Source: Sulfurimonas sp.
GTDB lineage: Bacteria > Campylobacterota > Campylobacteria > Campylobacterales > Sulfurimonadaceae
Assembly: GCA_013791885.1 (NCBI GenBank)
Contig: VMSZ01000034.1
Location: 1 to 64,000, forward strand
Length of the DNA: 64,000 nucleotides
Direction: 5' to 3'
The notes under the pieces are model-generated. The model saw only the letters and a program-made list of their open reading frames with translations. It was not told where the DNA came from and searched no databases. Shown here piece after piece: positions 34,273 to 42,759 of the stretch. The first letter of the stretch is position 1; each line of letters begins with the position of its first letter. Both the position numbers and the translations under genes were made by a program.

Positions 34273-34362
34273 TAGATTGCCGCGTCGCTTTGCTCCTCGC
34301 AATGACCTAAGCAATGGATGGGTTTTGTCACTGCGAGACTTCCAAGAAGTCGCGGCAGTCTA
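34273..34362. repeat. Imperfect inverted repeat between murA and hspR
   Basis: The left arm (34273-34306), from TAGATTGCCGCG to CTCGCAATGAC, is mirrored by the right arm (34327-34362), from GTCACTGCGAG to CGCGGCAGTCTA. About 34 bases per arm pair with a few mismatches. Sequences of the type ATTGCCGCG...CGCAATGAC are dispersed palindromic repeats in many unrelated bacteria. The element fills the gap between two convergent genes and can act as a two-way terminator. It is probably a mobile or REP-like element. Confidence 0.7.
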
Positions 34363-34371
34363 AATGTACAC

Positions 34372-34758
34372 CTATTTTTTCTCGAAAATAATCATCTCAT
34401 AAATACTTTTTTTAGTCACAAGCGCTTTATCCGGAGAGACAGAGTGAGAGTTTTTCGCTTTGGCAACTTCATGTCTCAAGCCTGCGATCTCTTGTTCCAT
34501 GTCATCTACATTCTCTTTCAAACGCAAGATAATATCCACACCCGCCAAATTTACTCCAAGATCACGAGTAAGTCGTAAAATAAGTTTTATTCTATCTATA
34601 TCTCTTTGCGAATAAAGTCTGATTCTTCCATCAGAACGTGATGGACAGACAAGATTCTCTCTCTCATATTGACGCAGCGTCTGCGGATGAATTTCTAAAA
34701 TCTTCGCAACTATACTAATCAGGTAGACCGGTTCGTCATACAAATGGTGTATACTCAT
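34372..34758 (-). CDS. hspR: HspR heat-shock repressor
   Basis: This MerR-family regulator has 128 residues. The N-terminal winged helix reads YLISIVAKILEIHPQTLRQYERENLVCPSRSDGRIRLYSQRDIDRI. A short coiled coil follows (VDDMEQEIAGLRHEVAKAK). HspR represses chaperone operons in Helicobacter, Campylobacter and actinobacteria by binding HAIR sites. It is the second gene of a cbpA-hspR operon, 11 bases after cbpA. A HAIR-like site sits in the operon promoter, indicating autoregulation. Confidence 0.92.
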   Translation of the reverse strand: MSIHHLYDEPVYLISIVAKILEIHPQTLRQYERENLVCPSRSDGRIRLYSQRDIDRIKLILRLTRDLGVNLAGVDIILRLKENVDDMEQEIAGLRHEVAKAKNSHSVSPDKALVTKKSIYEMIIFEKK

Positions 34759-34769
34759 ATTTTCTCCTT

Positions 34770-35681
34770 CTACTCTTTGGGTAGTTTTTCTTTCATCAGT
34801 TCAACTAAATCTTCATCAAGAGAGTCTACATCCGGCAGAACAATGTTTGCTCTGAGATAAAGATCTCCGCGAACTTTTGTTTTTCTGTCCATCGCGCCAA
34901 GCTCTTTTACACGAAATCTTTGTCCGTTTTTCGTATTTTGAGGGATTTTAAGTTTTATCTCTTTGTCTAGCGTTTGTATAGCGATTTTTTCTCCAAAAAG
35001 AGCCGCATACAAAGGAACATCAAAGTTTTTAACCAAATCGTTATCTTCTCTTTCATACTCTGAACTTGAAGCAACATTGATTTTTAAGAATAAATCTCCG
35101 GCGCGTCCGCCTTGTGCGTGTCCTTTGCCTTTAACACGCATTTTTTCACCGTTTTTTACGCCGGCTGGTATCTTAATATCAAAACGTTCTCCGTTAACCG
35201 CAACTGAGTGTGAACCGCCAAGAATTGAAACAACAAAAGGGATAGTAACCGCGCTTTCAATATCAAGATTTGGCTCTTGCTGGCTGAATCCGCCACCGCC
35301 AAAACCTCCACCACCAAAACCTCCACCACCAAATCCTCCGCCTCCGAAGCCGCCGCCTCCGAAGCCGCCGCCACCGCCGGAAAACATGCTTCTGAGAATT
35401 TCATCTAAATCCGCGCTTCCGCCGCCGCCATGAGAACGAGAAAAATCATGGAAATTTTGTCCGCCGAACATTCCGTCCCCTGCTCTGTCGTACTGCGCTT
35501 TTTTCTGTTTGTCGCTGAGAATTTCGTAGGCTGCGTTTATCTCTTTAAATTTATCTTCCGCACCCGCTTCTTTATTAATGTCAGGATGGTATTGACGGGC
35601 TAATTTTCTGTAAGCTTTTTTTATTTCCGCTTCTGTTGCGTTTTCTGATATTTCTAATGTTTTATAGAGTGATTTACTCAT
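34770..35681 (-). CDS. cbpA: CbpA-type DnaJ co-chaperone
   Basis: This Hsp40 co-chaperone stimulates DnaK. The 303-residue protein has a J domain (1-70) with the YHPDIN motif, a Gly/Phe region (about 95-135) made of tandem GGGGF units, and two C-terminal beta-barrel domains (KIPAGVKNGEKMRVKGKG, then LKIPQNTKNGQRFRVKELG). The zinc-finger domain of full DnaJ is absent, so this is the CbpA class. It heads the cbpA-hspR operon, as in Helicobacter pylori, under a sigma-70 promoter overlapped by a HAIR-like operator. Confidence 0.94.
   Translation of the reverse strand: MSKSLYKTLEISENATEAEIKKAYRKLARQYHPDINKEAGAEDKFKEINAAYEILSDKQKKAQYDRAGDGMFGGQNFHDFSRSHGGGGSADLDEILRSMFSGGGGGFGGGGFGGGGFGGGGFGGGGFGGGGFSQQEPNLDIESAVTIPFVVSILGGSHSVAVNGERFDIKIPAGVKNGEKMRVKGKGHAQGGRAGDLFLKINVASSSEYEREDNDLVKNFDVPLYAALFGEKIAIQTLDKEIKLKIPQNTKNGQRFRVKELGAMDRKTKVRGDLYLRANIVLPDVDSLDEDLVELMKEKLPKE
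35289..35380 (-). repeat. 15-bp tandem repeat coding GGGGF units in cbpA
   Basis: About six tandem 15-base units, of the kind CCTCCACCACCAAAA on the plus strand, encode GGGGF repeats in the Gly/Phe linker. The units diverge in third positions (AAACC versus GAAGC). Copy-number change by slippage in whole codons would alter linker length without a frameshift. Confidence 0.75.
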
Positions 35682-35719
35682 AATTTTTTCCTAAAATGTA
35701 TTAAAATTGTTTAAGTAGG

Positions 35720-35754
35720 ATTATATCACAAGAGTTGAGTGTCTGTCAATCAAG
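35720..35754 (-). promoter_or_regulatory. cbpA-hspR promoter with HAIR-like HspR operator
   Basis: On the minus strand TTGACA (35744-35749) and TATAAT (35720-35725) are 18 bases apart, an almost consensus sigma-70 promoter. The plus strand 35734-35754 reads GTTGAGT-N7-AATCAAG. This matches the HAIR consensus CTTGAGT-N7-ACTCAAG at 12 of 14 positions with the exact spacing. The operator covers the -35 box and spacer, so bound HspR would block polymerase. Confidence 0.75.
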
Positions 35755-35796
35755 GTGGTGTGTCTAAAAGTTTATGGCATTCACACGCTCATTCTC

Positions 35797-35867
35797 GAAT
35801 TCACCTCCTGTGAATTCTCCGAGGCTAAAAACCGAATAATCCTCGTGATTATTCTTTTGGTTTTTAG
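35797..35867. repeat. Two adjacent strong hairpins of unknown role
   Basis: GAATTCAC (35797-35804) pairs with GTGAATTC (35810-35817). Just after it CTAAAAACC-GAATAATC (35825-35841) pairs with GATTATTC (35847-35854) and GGTTTTTAG (35859-35867), giving 17 pairs with a 4-T bulge. They lie in the 376-base gap between divergently placed cbpA start and purH stop. No gene in this stretch is convincing; the two short frames there overlap these palindromes. Confidence 0.55.
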
Positions 35868-35954
35868 AACCGCGCGTAAATACCAAAAACTTCTTATACT
35901 TTTTAGCGGGAAAAGACGAGCGAAGCAAGGTCGTAAAACGCAACAAATTGGTGA

Positions 35955-36061
35955 CTAAAATCAAAAGAGTAATGTAAATTCAAGGCGCATAACGAGGAAG
36001 GGTACTTATGTACCTGACGAGTGTAGCAACGCAGAAGTTACGTTGCTATTTTGATATTTAG
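35955..36061. repeat. Structured repeat, copy A (3' end of purH)
   Basis: The element is 107 bases and shares most of its sequence with copy B at 53346-53454, for example CAAGGCGCATA, GAGGAAG, TGACGA and GTAGCAACGCAG. Its ends are inverted (ATCAAAA with TTTTGAT). It has a central hairpin, GGTAC (36001-36005) with GTACC (36010-36014), and a third hairpin GCAACG with CGTTGC. The paired bases differ from copy B but remain paired. The right end overlaps the purH stop codon. Confidence 0.7.
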
Positions 36062-37596
36062 TGTAGGAAATGGCGGACTTCTGAGAAATATAGACTCATG
36101 CCGAATTCATTCGCCGCATCTATAATCTCTTCATCTCTGATACTCCCGCCTGGTTCAATTACGCTTTTTACACCTGCAGCTGCAGCAGCGTCAATTGAGT
36201 CACGGAACGGGAAGAATGCTTCTGAAGCTAAAGCAGCCCCAGTTACATCAAGTCCCATCTCTTTTGCTTTTTTAAGCGCACACTGAGAAGCGTCAACACG
36301 GCTTGTCATACCCATGCCAACCGCAACCATTGCAGAATTTTTCACATAAACAACACAGTTAGATTTTGTCAAAGAAGCTACTTTGTACGCTATCTCCATA
36401 TCTTTCATCTCTTGTTCTGTCGCTGCATTTTTAGTCATGAGTTTTGCATTTTTCACTTCATCTTCGCCAACTTTGTCAGCGTCTTGGAAAACAAATCCAC
36501 CGTCAATATGTTTGAAATCTTTTGCGTCATTTGCAAGTACAAGTTTGTCCGAACCCATTTCAAAAAGCTTAATGCGTTTTTTGCTTGCGAAAACTTCTTG
36601 AGCTTCCTCGGTAATACGTCCTGCGATGATAACTTCCAAGAAAATTTCATTCATTTTTTCAGCGAGCTCTTTTGTCACAACACCGTTTACGGCTACAACG
36701 CCGCCAAACGCAGAAACAGGATCACATTTAAGTGCTTCCGTGTATGCTTCTAAAAGTGTTCCTTTAATGGCAAAACCACAAGGATTTCCGTGTTTTGTAA
36801 TACACACTGCGTTTTCATCTCCAAACGCAGAAGCGATTTTAACAGCGCCGCTTAAGTCGTTTAAGTTGTTAAAACTTGCTTCGCCTTTAAGCGTTTTAAA
36901 GTTGTTTGAGTAGTGTTTGTCAAATTCATACAAAGCACCTTTTTGGTGAGGATTTTCGCCATAACGCGTGTCCATAACTTTGTTTCCGACTACGAATTGT
37001 TTTGCTCCAAAACCACCGTTAAAACGGCCGTTCATGTAGTTTGCAATCATTGAGTCATACGCTGCCGTATGTTCATACGCTTTTATCATAAGTCCTAGAC
37101 GGAAATCTCTTGTATTTTTTTCGTTCTCAATTGCATCAATAACCACAGCATAATCACTTACATCCGTAACAATCATAACGCTATCAAAGTTTTTTGCAGC
37201 AGAGCGTACCATTGCCGGTCCGCCGATGTCAATGTTCTCGATGATGTCATCAAAATCATCTGTTTTTTCGATTGTTTCTTTAAACGGGTAAAGATTTACA
37301 CACACTAAATCAATCGCTTCAACGCCAAGCTCTTTGGCTTGATCAAGATGAGACTGTTTATCACGACGGTGTAAAATCCCGCCATGAACATAAGGATTCA
37401 GCGTTTTAACGCGACCTTCAAAACATTCAGGAAACTTTGTAACCTCATCAATTTCGATTGCAGCCACACCGCTCTCTTGTAACATTTTAAATGTCCCGCC
37501 AGTTGAGATAATCTCAAACCCGTTACTTACAAGTGATTTACAAAAATCAACTACACCGCTTTTATCGCTAACACTTACTAATGCTCTTTTTACCAA
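36058..37596 (-). CDS. purH: Bifunctional AICAR formyltransferase/IMP cyclohydrolase
   Basis: PurH carries out the last two steps of purine synthesis. The N-terminal IMP cyclohydrolase (1-190) begins [19 protein letters not shown] with STGGTFKML. The C-terminal formyltransferase has KHGNPCGFA, the catalytic Lys-His, and [30 protein letters not shown]. Length (512) is normal. It has no close operon partner. Its stop codon is embedded in a structured repeat. purL lies 3 kb away on the same strand. Confidence 0.96.
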   Translation of the reverse strand: MVKRALVSVSDKSGVVDFCKSLVSNGFEIISTGGTFKMLQESGVAAIEIDEVTKFPECFEGRVKTLNPYVHGGILHRRDKQSHLDQAKELGVEAIDLVCVNLYPFKETIEKTDDFDDIIENIDIGGPAMVRSAAKNFDSVMIVTDVSDYAVVIDAIENEKNTRDFRLGLMIKAYEHTAAYDSMIANYMNGRFNGGFGAKQFVVGNKVMDTRYGENPHQKGALYEFDKHYSNNFKTLKGEASFNNLNDLSGAVKIASAFGDENAVCITKHGNPCGFAIKGTLLEAYTEALKCDPVSAFGGVVAVNGVVTKELAEKMNEIFLEVIIAGRITEEAQEVFASKKRIKLFEMGSDKLVLANDAKDFKHIDGGFVFQDADKVGEDEVKNAKLMTKNAATEQEMKDMEIAYKVASLTKSNCVVYVKNSAMVAVGMGMTSRVDASQCALKKAKEMGLDVTGAALASEAFFPFRDSIDAAAAAGVKSVIEPGGSIRDEEIIDAANEFGMSLYFSEVRHFLH

Positions 37597-37749
37597 AATA
37601 TCTCCTTTTTATAAAGCAATGTTACAGAAAAATTACAATTATTGAAACATTGCCCATTGGCAAGAATAAAACTATTCAAAAATTGCGTGATTTTATCTAA
37701 TTTGAGTTTAGATGGTGGTAAACTTAGTAAAACTATTATGGAATTTATA

Positions 37750-38715
37750 ATGAAAAATATCGCAATTTTATGTTCAGGCGGAGATGTTTCGGGTATGAAC
37801 CCGGCCATTAAACATTTTGTGGAGTACTCCATTCAAAAAGGTTTAAATCCTTATTTTGTTTACGATGGTTACGAAGGTTTGATAGATAACAGAATTAAAA
37901 AAGCAACTTATGAAGATGTTGCGGGAATTATAACTCGTGGCGGCACAAAAATAGGCAGTGCCCGAAGCAAAAGATTTATGCAGCCGGAATTTAGAAAAAT
38001 TGCCAAAGAAAACCTCGACACACACAATATAGATATGCTTGTAGTTCTCGGCGGAGACGGTTCCTTCCGCGGGCTTGATGCTTTTTACAAAGAACAAGGT
38101 ATAAAATTTTGCGGTATTCCCTCGACTATTGACAATGACATTCACGGAACCGACTACTGTCTTGGCGTAGATACGGCACTCAACATCATCAAAACTTCCA
38201 TAGATGCCATCCGTGACACTGCTTCTTCTTTTAAACGCGCGCTTGTTATAGAAACTATGGGGAGAGATTGCGGTTATCTCGCACTCATTTCAGCTCTCAC
38301 ATCAGGAGCGGAACTTTGTCTTATTCCTGAGCGTAAATACAATTTGCATGATTTTGAAGAGAACTTTAAAACGCAGATAAAAAACGGTAGACGCTATTTC
38401 ATAGCGGTAATTTCAGAAGGAATCGAGCAAAGCGCGACTGAAATTGCAACCTGGTTTGAGGAAAAAATCGGTATTGAAGCTAGAGCTACGGTTTTGGGTC
38501 ATGTCCAACGCGGTGGAAATCCCAGTATTTATGACAGACTCATGGCATACAAATTTATCTCTTTTGCCATAGACGGTCTGCTTGAGGGACATAATGACAG
38601 TGTCGCATGCTATACAAAAAGCCACTTTAAATACAAAAGTATTTTTGAAGTCACCGGCACGCCGCATAAACTGGATAAAGAACTTTTAGCACTCTTGGAC
38701 AACATGGATGTATAA
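37750..38715 (+). CDS. pfkA: 6-phosphofructokinase
   Basis: This enzyme phosphorylates fructose 6-phosphate (ATP or pyrophosphate dependent). SGGDVSGMNPAIKHF is the N-terminal nucleotide loop; GGDGSFRG and GIPSTIDNDIHGTDYCLG carry the catalytic TIDND motif; MGRDCGYLAL and HVQRGGNPS follow. A glycine-then-glycine (GGDGS) pattern favours ATP as donor. I chose the ATG at 37750, with GGAATTT 7 bases upstream, giving 321 residues; the frame is open back to 37642. It overlaps the next gene by 8 bases. Confidence 0.92.
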   Translation: MKNIAILCSGGDVSGMNPAIKHFVEYSIQKGLNPYFVYDGYEGLIDNRIKKATYEDVAGIITRGGTKIGSARSKRFMQPEFRKIAKENLDTHNIDMLVVLGGDGSFRGLDAFYKEQGIKFCGIPSTIDNDIHGTDYCLGVDTALNIIKTSIDAIRDTASSFKRALVIETMGRDCGYLALISALTSGAELCLIPERKYNLHDFEENFKTQIKNGRRYFIAVISEGIEQSATEIATWFEEKIGIEARATVLGHVQRGGNPSIYDRLMAYKFISFAIDGLLEGHNDSVACYTKSHFKYKSIFEVTGTPHKLDKELLALLDNMDV

Positions 38716-39019
38716 ACTTAACTTCTATGTCCAAAAAGATGCCAAGGAAGCCACAAAACAGGCCCTATTTGAGATTGGTGTCGGAATGTTTGAGAATTAT
38801 GAGCAGTGTTCATGGGAGACTCTTGGAATGGGACAGTTCAAACCCATAAACGCAGCTAATCCTCATATTGGGGAAGTAGACAAACTAGAAGTTTTAGAAG
38901 AGTATAAAGTAGAGCTTATCTGTAAAGATGAACTTATAGAACTCGCCGTACAAACGTTAAAAGAAGCTCACCCCTACGAAGAAGTGGCTTATGAAGTTTT
39001 TAAAATGGAAGCATTTTAA
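38708..39019 (+). CDS. Stand-alone NIF3-like (YqfO) domain protein
   Basis: This 103-residue protein matches the PII/CutA-like middle domain inserted in some NIF3-family proteins: MYKLNFYVQKDAKEATKQALFEIGVGMFENYEQCSW, then AHPYEEVAYEVFKME. The metal-binding NIF3 halves are absent. It is thought to form trimers; function is unknown. It overlaps pfkA by 8 bases, so the two are co-translated. Confidence 0.82.
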   Translation: MYKLNFYVQKDAKEATKQALFEIGVGMFENYEQCSWETLGMGQFKPINAANPHIGEVDKLEVLEEYKVELICKDELIELAVQTLKEAHPYEEVAYEVFKMEAF

Positions 39020-39639
39020 AAGCTCTTTTTTATCCACTCTGAAATCATTTCTAACTCATCTTTATCAAGACTGTGGTCTTTTTCATAGGCTTGAAATTCT
39101 ACTGCAAAACCGCCATTTTGAAGTGTTTGAACTTGCCCTTTTGAACTCTGAAATGGAAGTACATTGTCGTATGTTCCATGTGTACAGAGCCATCTTGCAT
39201 CTTTAACATCCTCATTCATCTCAAGCAAAAGTTTTTGCTCATCGTAAATATAACCACTCACAGCAATGTAACCCGCCAGCGTTTTATGATATCTTGAACC
39301 AAATTCAAAAGTCAAAAGTGAACCCTGCGAAAAACCAAACAAAAAACTCTCATGCGCATTAAAGTCACTCTCAAAAAGTGCGTCTAAAACTTCAGTAAGA
39401 AGTTTACTTGAGTAAGTAATTCCCGGCAGTTGATTAGGTGGCAGTTGATACCAGGAAAAACCAGTATGGTATTCAAAAGGAGCATCTAAAAGAAGATAGT
39501 TCATGCTCTCAATATTTAAAAATGCAGGCAATCCGGTAAATCCTTCAGAAGAGTCTCCACGACCATGCAAGACAATCATGAGCTTCTTCGAAGGGATTTT
39601 TGAAGGTATAAAAATATTTTCTAATGCTAAATTATTCAT
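39016..39639 (-). CDS. Phospholipase/carboxylesterase family hydrolase
   Basis: This is an alpha/beta hydrolase of 207 residues. LHGRGDSSEGF is the oxyanion-side motif. The nucleophile elbow is GFSQG, the acid is the aspartate in HGTYDNVLPF, and the histidine is in KDHSL, completing a Ser-Asp-His triad. It is likely a cytoplasmic esterase with unknown substrate. It converges on the NIF3-like gene (4-base overlap), and its 5' end abuts the promoter of the HAD gene. Confidence 0.87.
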   Translation of the reverse strand: MNNLALENIFIPSKIPSKKLMIVLHGRGDSSEGFTGLPAFLNIESMNYLLLDAPFEYHTGFSWYQLPPNQLPGITYSSKLLTEVLDALFESDFNAHESFLFGFSQGSLLTFEFGSRYHKTLAGYIAVSGYIYDEQKLLLEMNEDVKDARWLCTHGTYDNVLPFQSSKGQVQTLQNGGFAVEFQAYEKDHSLDKDELEMISEWIKKSF

Positions 39640-39680
39640 GCGTTATTATAGCAAAGGCAGCCAAGAGTTTAACTACTTGC

Positions 39681-39686
39681 TATAAT
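39681..39686 (+). promoter_or_regulatory. -10 box placed for a leaderless HAD-gene transcript
   Basis: TATAAT ends 6 bases before the ATG at 39693, so transcription should begin at or next to the start codon. No ribosome site is present in the gap TCTCTT. Confidence 0.5.
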
Positions 39687-39692
39687 TCTCTT

Positions 39693-40337
39693 ATGAAAAA
39701 ATACTTATTATTTGATAACGACGGCGTATTGGTAGAGACTGAGAAGTGGTATCACCGAGCGAATGTGGAAATTTTAGAACTCTTAGGTCTGCAAATCAGC
39801 GAAGAGCGATACAAAGAGATTATGATTCAGGGGCAAAGTGCCTTGTTGCTTGCAAGCGAACATGGCTACGACGCAGAGAGTGTCGAGAAATACCGTGATA
39901 AACGCAATGAATTGTATCAGCACTATATTCGTACAGAAGATATTGAGATACAAGGTGTTTCGGAGATTATAAAAGAATTAAAAGAAAGTTACCAAATGGG
40001 CATTGTCACTTCAGCTAGACGTGCAGATTTTGAACTAATTCATTCCAAACGCAGCATTGCCAAACATATGAAGTTTGTTTTATGCAGCGGTGAATATAAA
40101 CGCTCCAAGCCTCATGCTGACCCTTATCTCGAAGCTTTAGCTCGATTTAACGGGGCGAAAACTGAAGCGCTCATAATTGAAGATTCCGGTCGCGGACTTG
40201 CTTCTGCCCTAAACGCAGAGATAGATTGCGCCATAGTTTACAATGAGTTTACAGTTTCGCATGATTTTACAGGGGCGACGCATCGTATTAATAGTCTTGG
40301 GGAATTGAAAAAATTGTTGGAAAAGATTAATAGTTAA
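39693..40337 (+). CDS. HAD-superfamily phosphatase (beta-phosphoglucomutase-like)
   Basis: This is a 214-residue cytoplasmic hydrolase. Motif I is LFDNDGVL with D8 and D10, motif II is the serine/threonine in IVTSARR, motif III the lysine in KRSKPHADPYLEAL, and motif IV EDSGRGL. The helical cap between residues 15 and 85 makes it subclass I. Substrate is unknown. The start at 39693 gives MKKYLLFDNDG. The promoter suggests a leaderless mRNA. Confidence 0.87.
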   Translation: MKKYLLFDNDGVLVETEKWYHRANVEILELLGLQISEERYKEIMIQGQSALLLASEHGYDAESVEKYRDKRNELYQHYIRTEDIEIQGVSEIIKELKESYQMGIVTSARRADFELIHSKRSIAKHMKFVLCSGEYKRSKPHADPYLEALARFNGAKTEALIIEDSGRGLASALNAEIDCAIVYNEFTVSHDFTGATHRINSLGELKKLLEKINS

Positions 40338-40372
40338 ATTTTTTTAGTAAGAAAAGATGACGAGGATGAAAA

Positions 40373-40391
40373 AGATATCTATTAGATATCT
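40373..40391. terminator. Small palindrome at the HAD/purL convergence
   Basis: AGATATCT (40373-40380) is repeated after ATT as AGATATCT (40384-40391), an 8-bp self-complementary stem. It includes the purL stop codon. It is a weak terminator candidate for either gene. Confidence 0.35.
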
Positions 40392-42595
40392 CTCTCAATT
40401 ACTCTCTGGAAAGTATTAAAGTAGTTGTCTTGTAACTGCTCCATACTCATGGAAACATCGTTTACCTTAACAGTATTGCCGCCGACAGTTCCGATTTGCT
40501 CACATTTTAAGTCGCCTAACATTTCTTCAAACGCAGCGCAGTTTTCCGGCTTTACTTCGATGATAGCGCGGCTCATACTCTCTGCAAATATGTCTCTTGC
40601 ATCAGCGACTTTCATATCTACATCACAGCCTAGACCTGAAGTTGCTGCCATTTTTGCTAAAGCAATAGCAACACCGCCGCTGCTTGCATCTTTAGCACAT
40701 TCCAGCAAGTTTTTCTTGTTCGCTTCAATAACCAAGTCCCAAAGAGCTAATTCATTTTTGTAGTTAATTTCTGGAAGTGTTCCCGCAACTGTATGGCAAA
40801 TCTCTTTCATGTATAAAGAACCGCCAAACTCAGATTTTGATTCACCTACCAGGTAAAGTACATTGCCCTCAGTTTGAAAACTAGACATCAAAACATTGTT
40901 TTGGTCATCGTTTACACCTACAGTTGCAATAGAAGGTGTCGGGAAAACTGAAACGCCGTTTGTTTCATTGTACAGTGAAACATTCCCGCCAATAACAGGC
41001 GTAGTAAGTTCGGCACATGCTTCTTTAATACCAAGACAGCTTTGGCCAAACTGCCACATAACTTCAGGATTTTCAGGGTTACCGAAGTTCAGACAATCCG
41101 TAATAGCAAGAGGACGAGCACCACTCATGGCGACATTTCTACCTGACTCAATTACAGCCGCAGCACCACCGCCCATTGGGTCGATGTAGCAGTAACGAAC
41201 GTTACAGTCAGCAGACATTGCAAGCGCTTTTCCGTTCTCTTTAATACGAATAACAGAAGCGTCAAGCATCCCGCCTTTTTTGATTGTGTTGGTCTGAACC
41301 ATAGAGTCATACTGAGTATAAATCCATGCTTTATCAACAACTTCCATAGATTTTGTCAATGTCTCAAACGCAGCCTGATTAGAAACTTTTGCAAAGTCGT
41401 TGATAGTCACGTTTGCGATTTTATCTAGGTACTTTGGTCTTGTCATTGGACGGTTAAGTTCCGGTGCTTCTTCACTTACCGGGTCAACAGGAACCTCAGC
41501 AACTTTCTCACCATGCCAGAAAAGCTCCATATTTCCAGTTGCAGTTACTTCACCGATAACAGCAGCATCCAAGTCCCACTTCTCAAAAATGTCAATAATC
41601 GCTTGTTCTGAACCTTTTTTAGCACATAAAAGCATACGCTCTTGAGACTCTGAAAGCATAAAATCATAAGGAGTCATGTTTTCTTCACGAGCCGGAACTT
41701 TATCAAGGTGCATAATCATTCCAGAACCTGAACGTCCAGCCATCTCAAAAGATGAAGATGTCAAACCTGCCGCACCCATATCTTGAATACCCACAACATA
41801 GTCAGTTTTGAAAAGCTCTAAACACGCTTCAAGCAGAAGTTTTTCAGTAAACGGGTCACCAACCTGAACAGTCGGACGAAGAGATTTTGACTCCTCAGTA
41901 AAACTATCAGATGACATTACAGCTCCGCCAAGACCGTCACGGCCAGTTTTTGCGCCAACGTACATTACCGGATTGCCGATACCATCTGCACGGCCGTAAA
42001 AAATCTCATCTGACTTTGCAAGACCTAAAGTAAATGCGTTTACAAGGATGTTTCCGTTGTAACACTCATCAAAACTTGTCTCACCGCCGATTGTAGGAAC
42101 ACCCATACAGTTTCCATAACCGCCGATTCCCGCAACAACACCACGTACCAAATAACGTTGGTGTGCAGATATTTTGTCATCATTAAGCACATTGCCAAAA
42201 CGCAGTGCGTTTAAGTTTGCAATAGGACGTGCGCCCATAGTAAATACGTCACGCATAATCCCACCGACACCTGTTGCAGCACCTTGGTACGGCTCAATAA
42301 ATGAAGGGTGATTGTGTGATTCCATCTTAAATACAGCCGCATAACCGCCGCCAATGTCAATAACACCTGCGTTTTCACCTGGACCTTGAATAACCCATGG
42401 AGCTTTAGTCGGGAAACCTTTTAAGTGTACTTTTGAAGACTTATAAGAACAGTGCTCACTCCACATAGCTGAAAAAATTCCTAACTCTACTAAATTAGGT
42501 TCACGACCTAAAATCTGTTTGATATGCGTGTAGTCATCTTGAGATAATTTATGATTTGAGAGTTGTTTTTCGATGTCTTGAAGTTGTTGGCTCAC
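40382..42595 (-). CDS. purL: Phosphoribosylformylglycinamidine synthase subunit PurL
   Basis: This is the ATP-dependent synthetase subunit of FGAM synthase, 737 residues, the small form that works with PurS and Pur[25 protein letters not shown] contains the catalytic histidine; [28 protein letters not shown] and [20 protein letters not shown] are family motifs. purS and purQ are not in the window. One AAACGCA/TGCGTTT inverted pair with a single-base gap lies inside the gene at 42198-42212. Confidence 0.96.
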   Translation of the reverse strand: MSQQLQDIEKQLSNHKLSQDDYTHIKQILGREPNLVELGIFSAMWSEHCSYKSSKVHLKGFPTKAPWVIQGPGENAGVIDIGGGYAAVFKMESHNHPSFIEPYQGAATGVGGIMRDVFTMGARPIANLNALRFGNVLNDDKISAHQRYLVRGVVAGIGGYGNCMGVPTIGGETSFDECYNGNILVNAFTLGLAKSDEIFYGRADGIGNPVMYVGAKTGRDGLGGAVMSSDSFTEESKSLRPTVQVGDPFTEKLLLEACLELFKTDYVVGIQDMGAAGLTSSSFEMAGRSGSGMIMHLDKVPAREENMTPYDFMLSESQERMLLCAKKGSEQAIIDIFEKWDLDAAVIGEVTATGNMELFWHGEKVAEVPVDPVSEEAPELNRPMTRPKYLDKIANVTINDFAKVSNQAAFETLTKSMEVVDKAWIYTQYDSMVQTNTIKKGGMLDASVIRIKENGKALAMSADCNVRYCYIDPMGGGAAAVIESGRNVAMSGARPLAITDCLNFGNPENPEVMWQFGQSCLGIKEACAELTTPVIGGNVSLYNETNGVSVFPTPSIATVGVNDDQNNVLMSSFQTEGNVLYLVGESKSEFGGSLYMKEICHTVAGTLPEINYKNELALWDLVIEANKKNLLECAKDASSGGVAIALAKMAATSGLGCDVDMKVADARDIFAESMSRAIIEVKPENCAAFEEMLGDLKCEQIGTVGGNTVKVNDVSMSMEQLQDNYFNTFQRVIERDI

Positions 42596-42705
42596 AGGTG
42601 AATCCTAAAATTTGGTTTTTAAATGCGGATTATAGCAAAAAGCTTGTAAAAGTTGTTTTAAAGTAAAGATAGATAGTAGAAATTTGTAATTATGCATATT
42701 TGATA

Positions 42706-42736
42706 CGTGCTCCCAAGTAAACCTTGGGAACGAGTG
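42706..42736. repeat. REP-like palindrome near the end of the desulforubrerythrin gene
   Basis: TCCCAAG (42711-42717) pairs with CTTGGGA (42723-42729) within CGTGCTCCCAAG...CTTGGGAACGAG. Palindromes of the form GTTCCCAAG...CTTGGGAAC are dispersed in many bacterial genomes. It lies 24 bases beyond the stop of the desulforubrerythrin gene on the minus strand and may end that transcript. Confidence 0.55.
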
Positions 42737-42759
42737 TGAGCAAGCAAGTGAAGTTGTTG

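Noticed and set aside
35289-35380. CRISPR-like array
   Set aside because: The units are 15 bp, contiguous, without spacers, and code for GGGGF in cbpA.
34963-35433. 156-codon open frame antisense to cbpA, proline-rich
   Set aside because: It mirrors the GGGGF repeat (PPPPK on the other strand) and has no ribosome site; cbpA is certain.
35755-35964. Two overlapping short frames, one per strand, in the gap between cbpA and purH
   Set aside because: They lie across strong palindromes, have no ribosome site and no protein-like pattern; the palindromes keep the frames open by chance.
37642-37749. N-terminal extension of pfkA
   Set aside because: Homologues start at MKNIAILCSGG, and the ATG at 37750 has a suitable GGA; the extension lacks a ribosome site.
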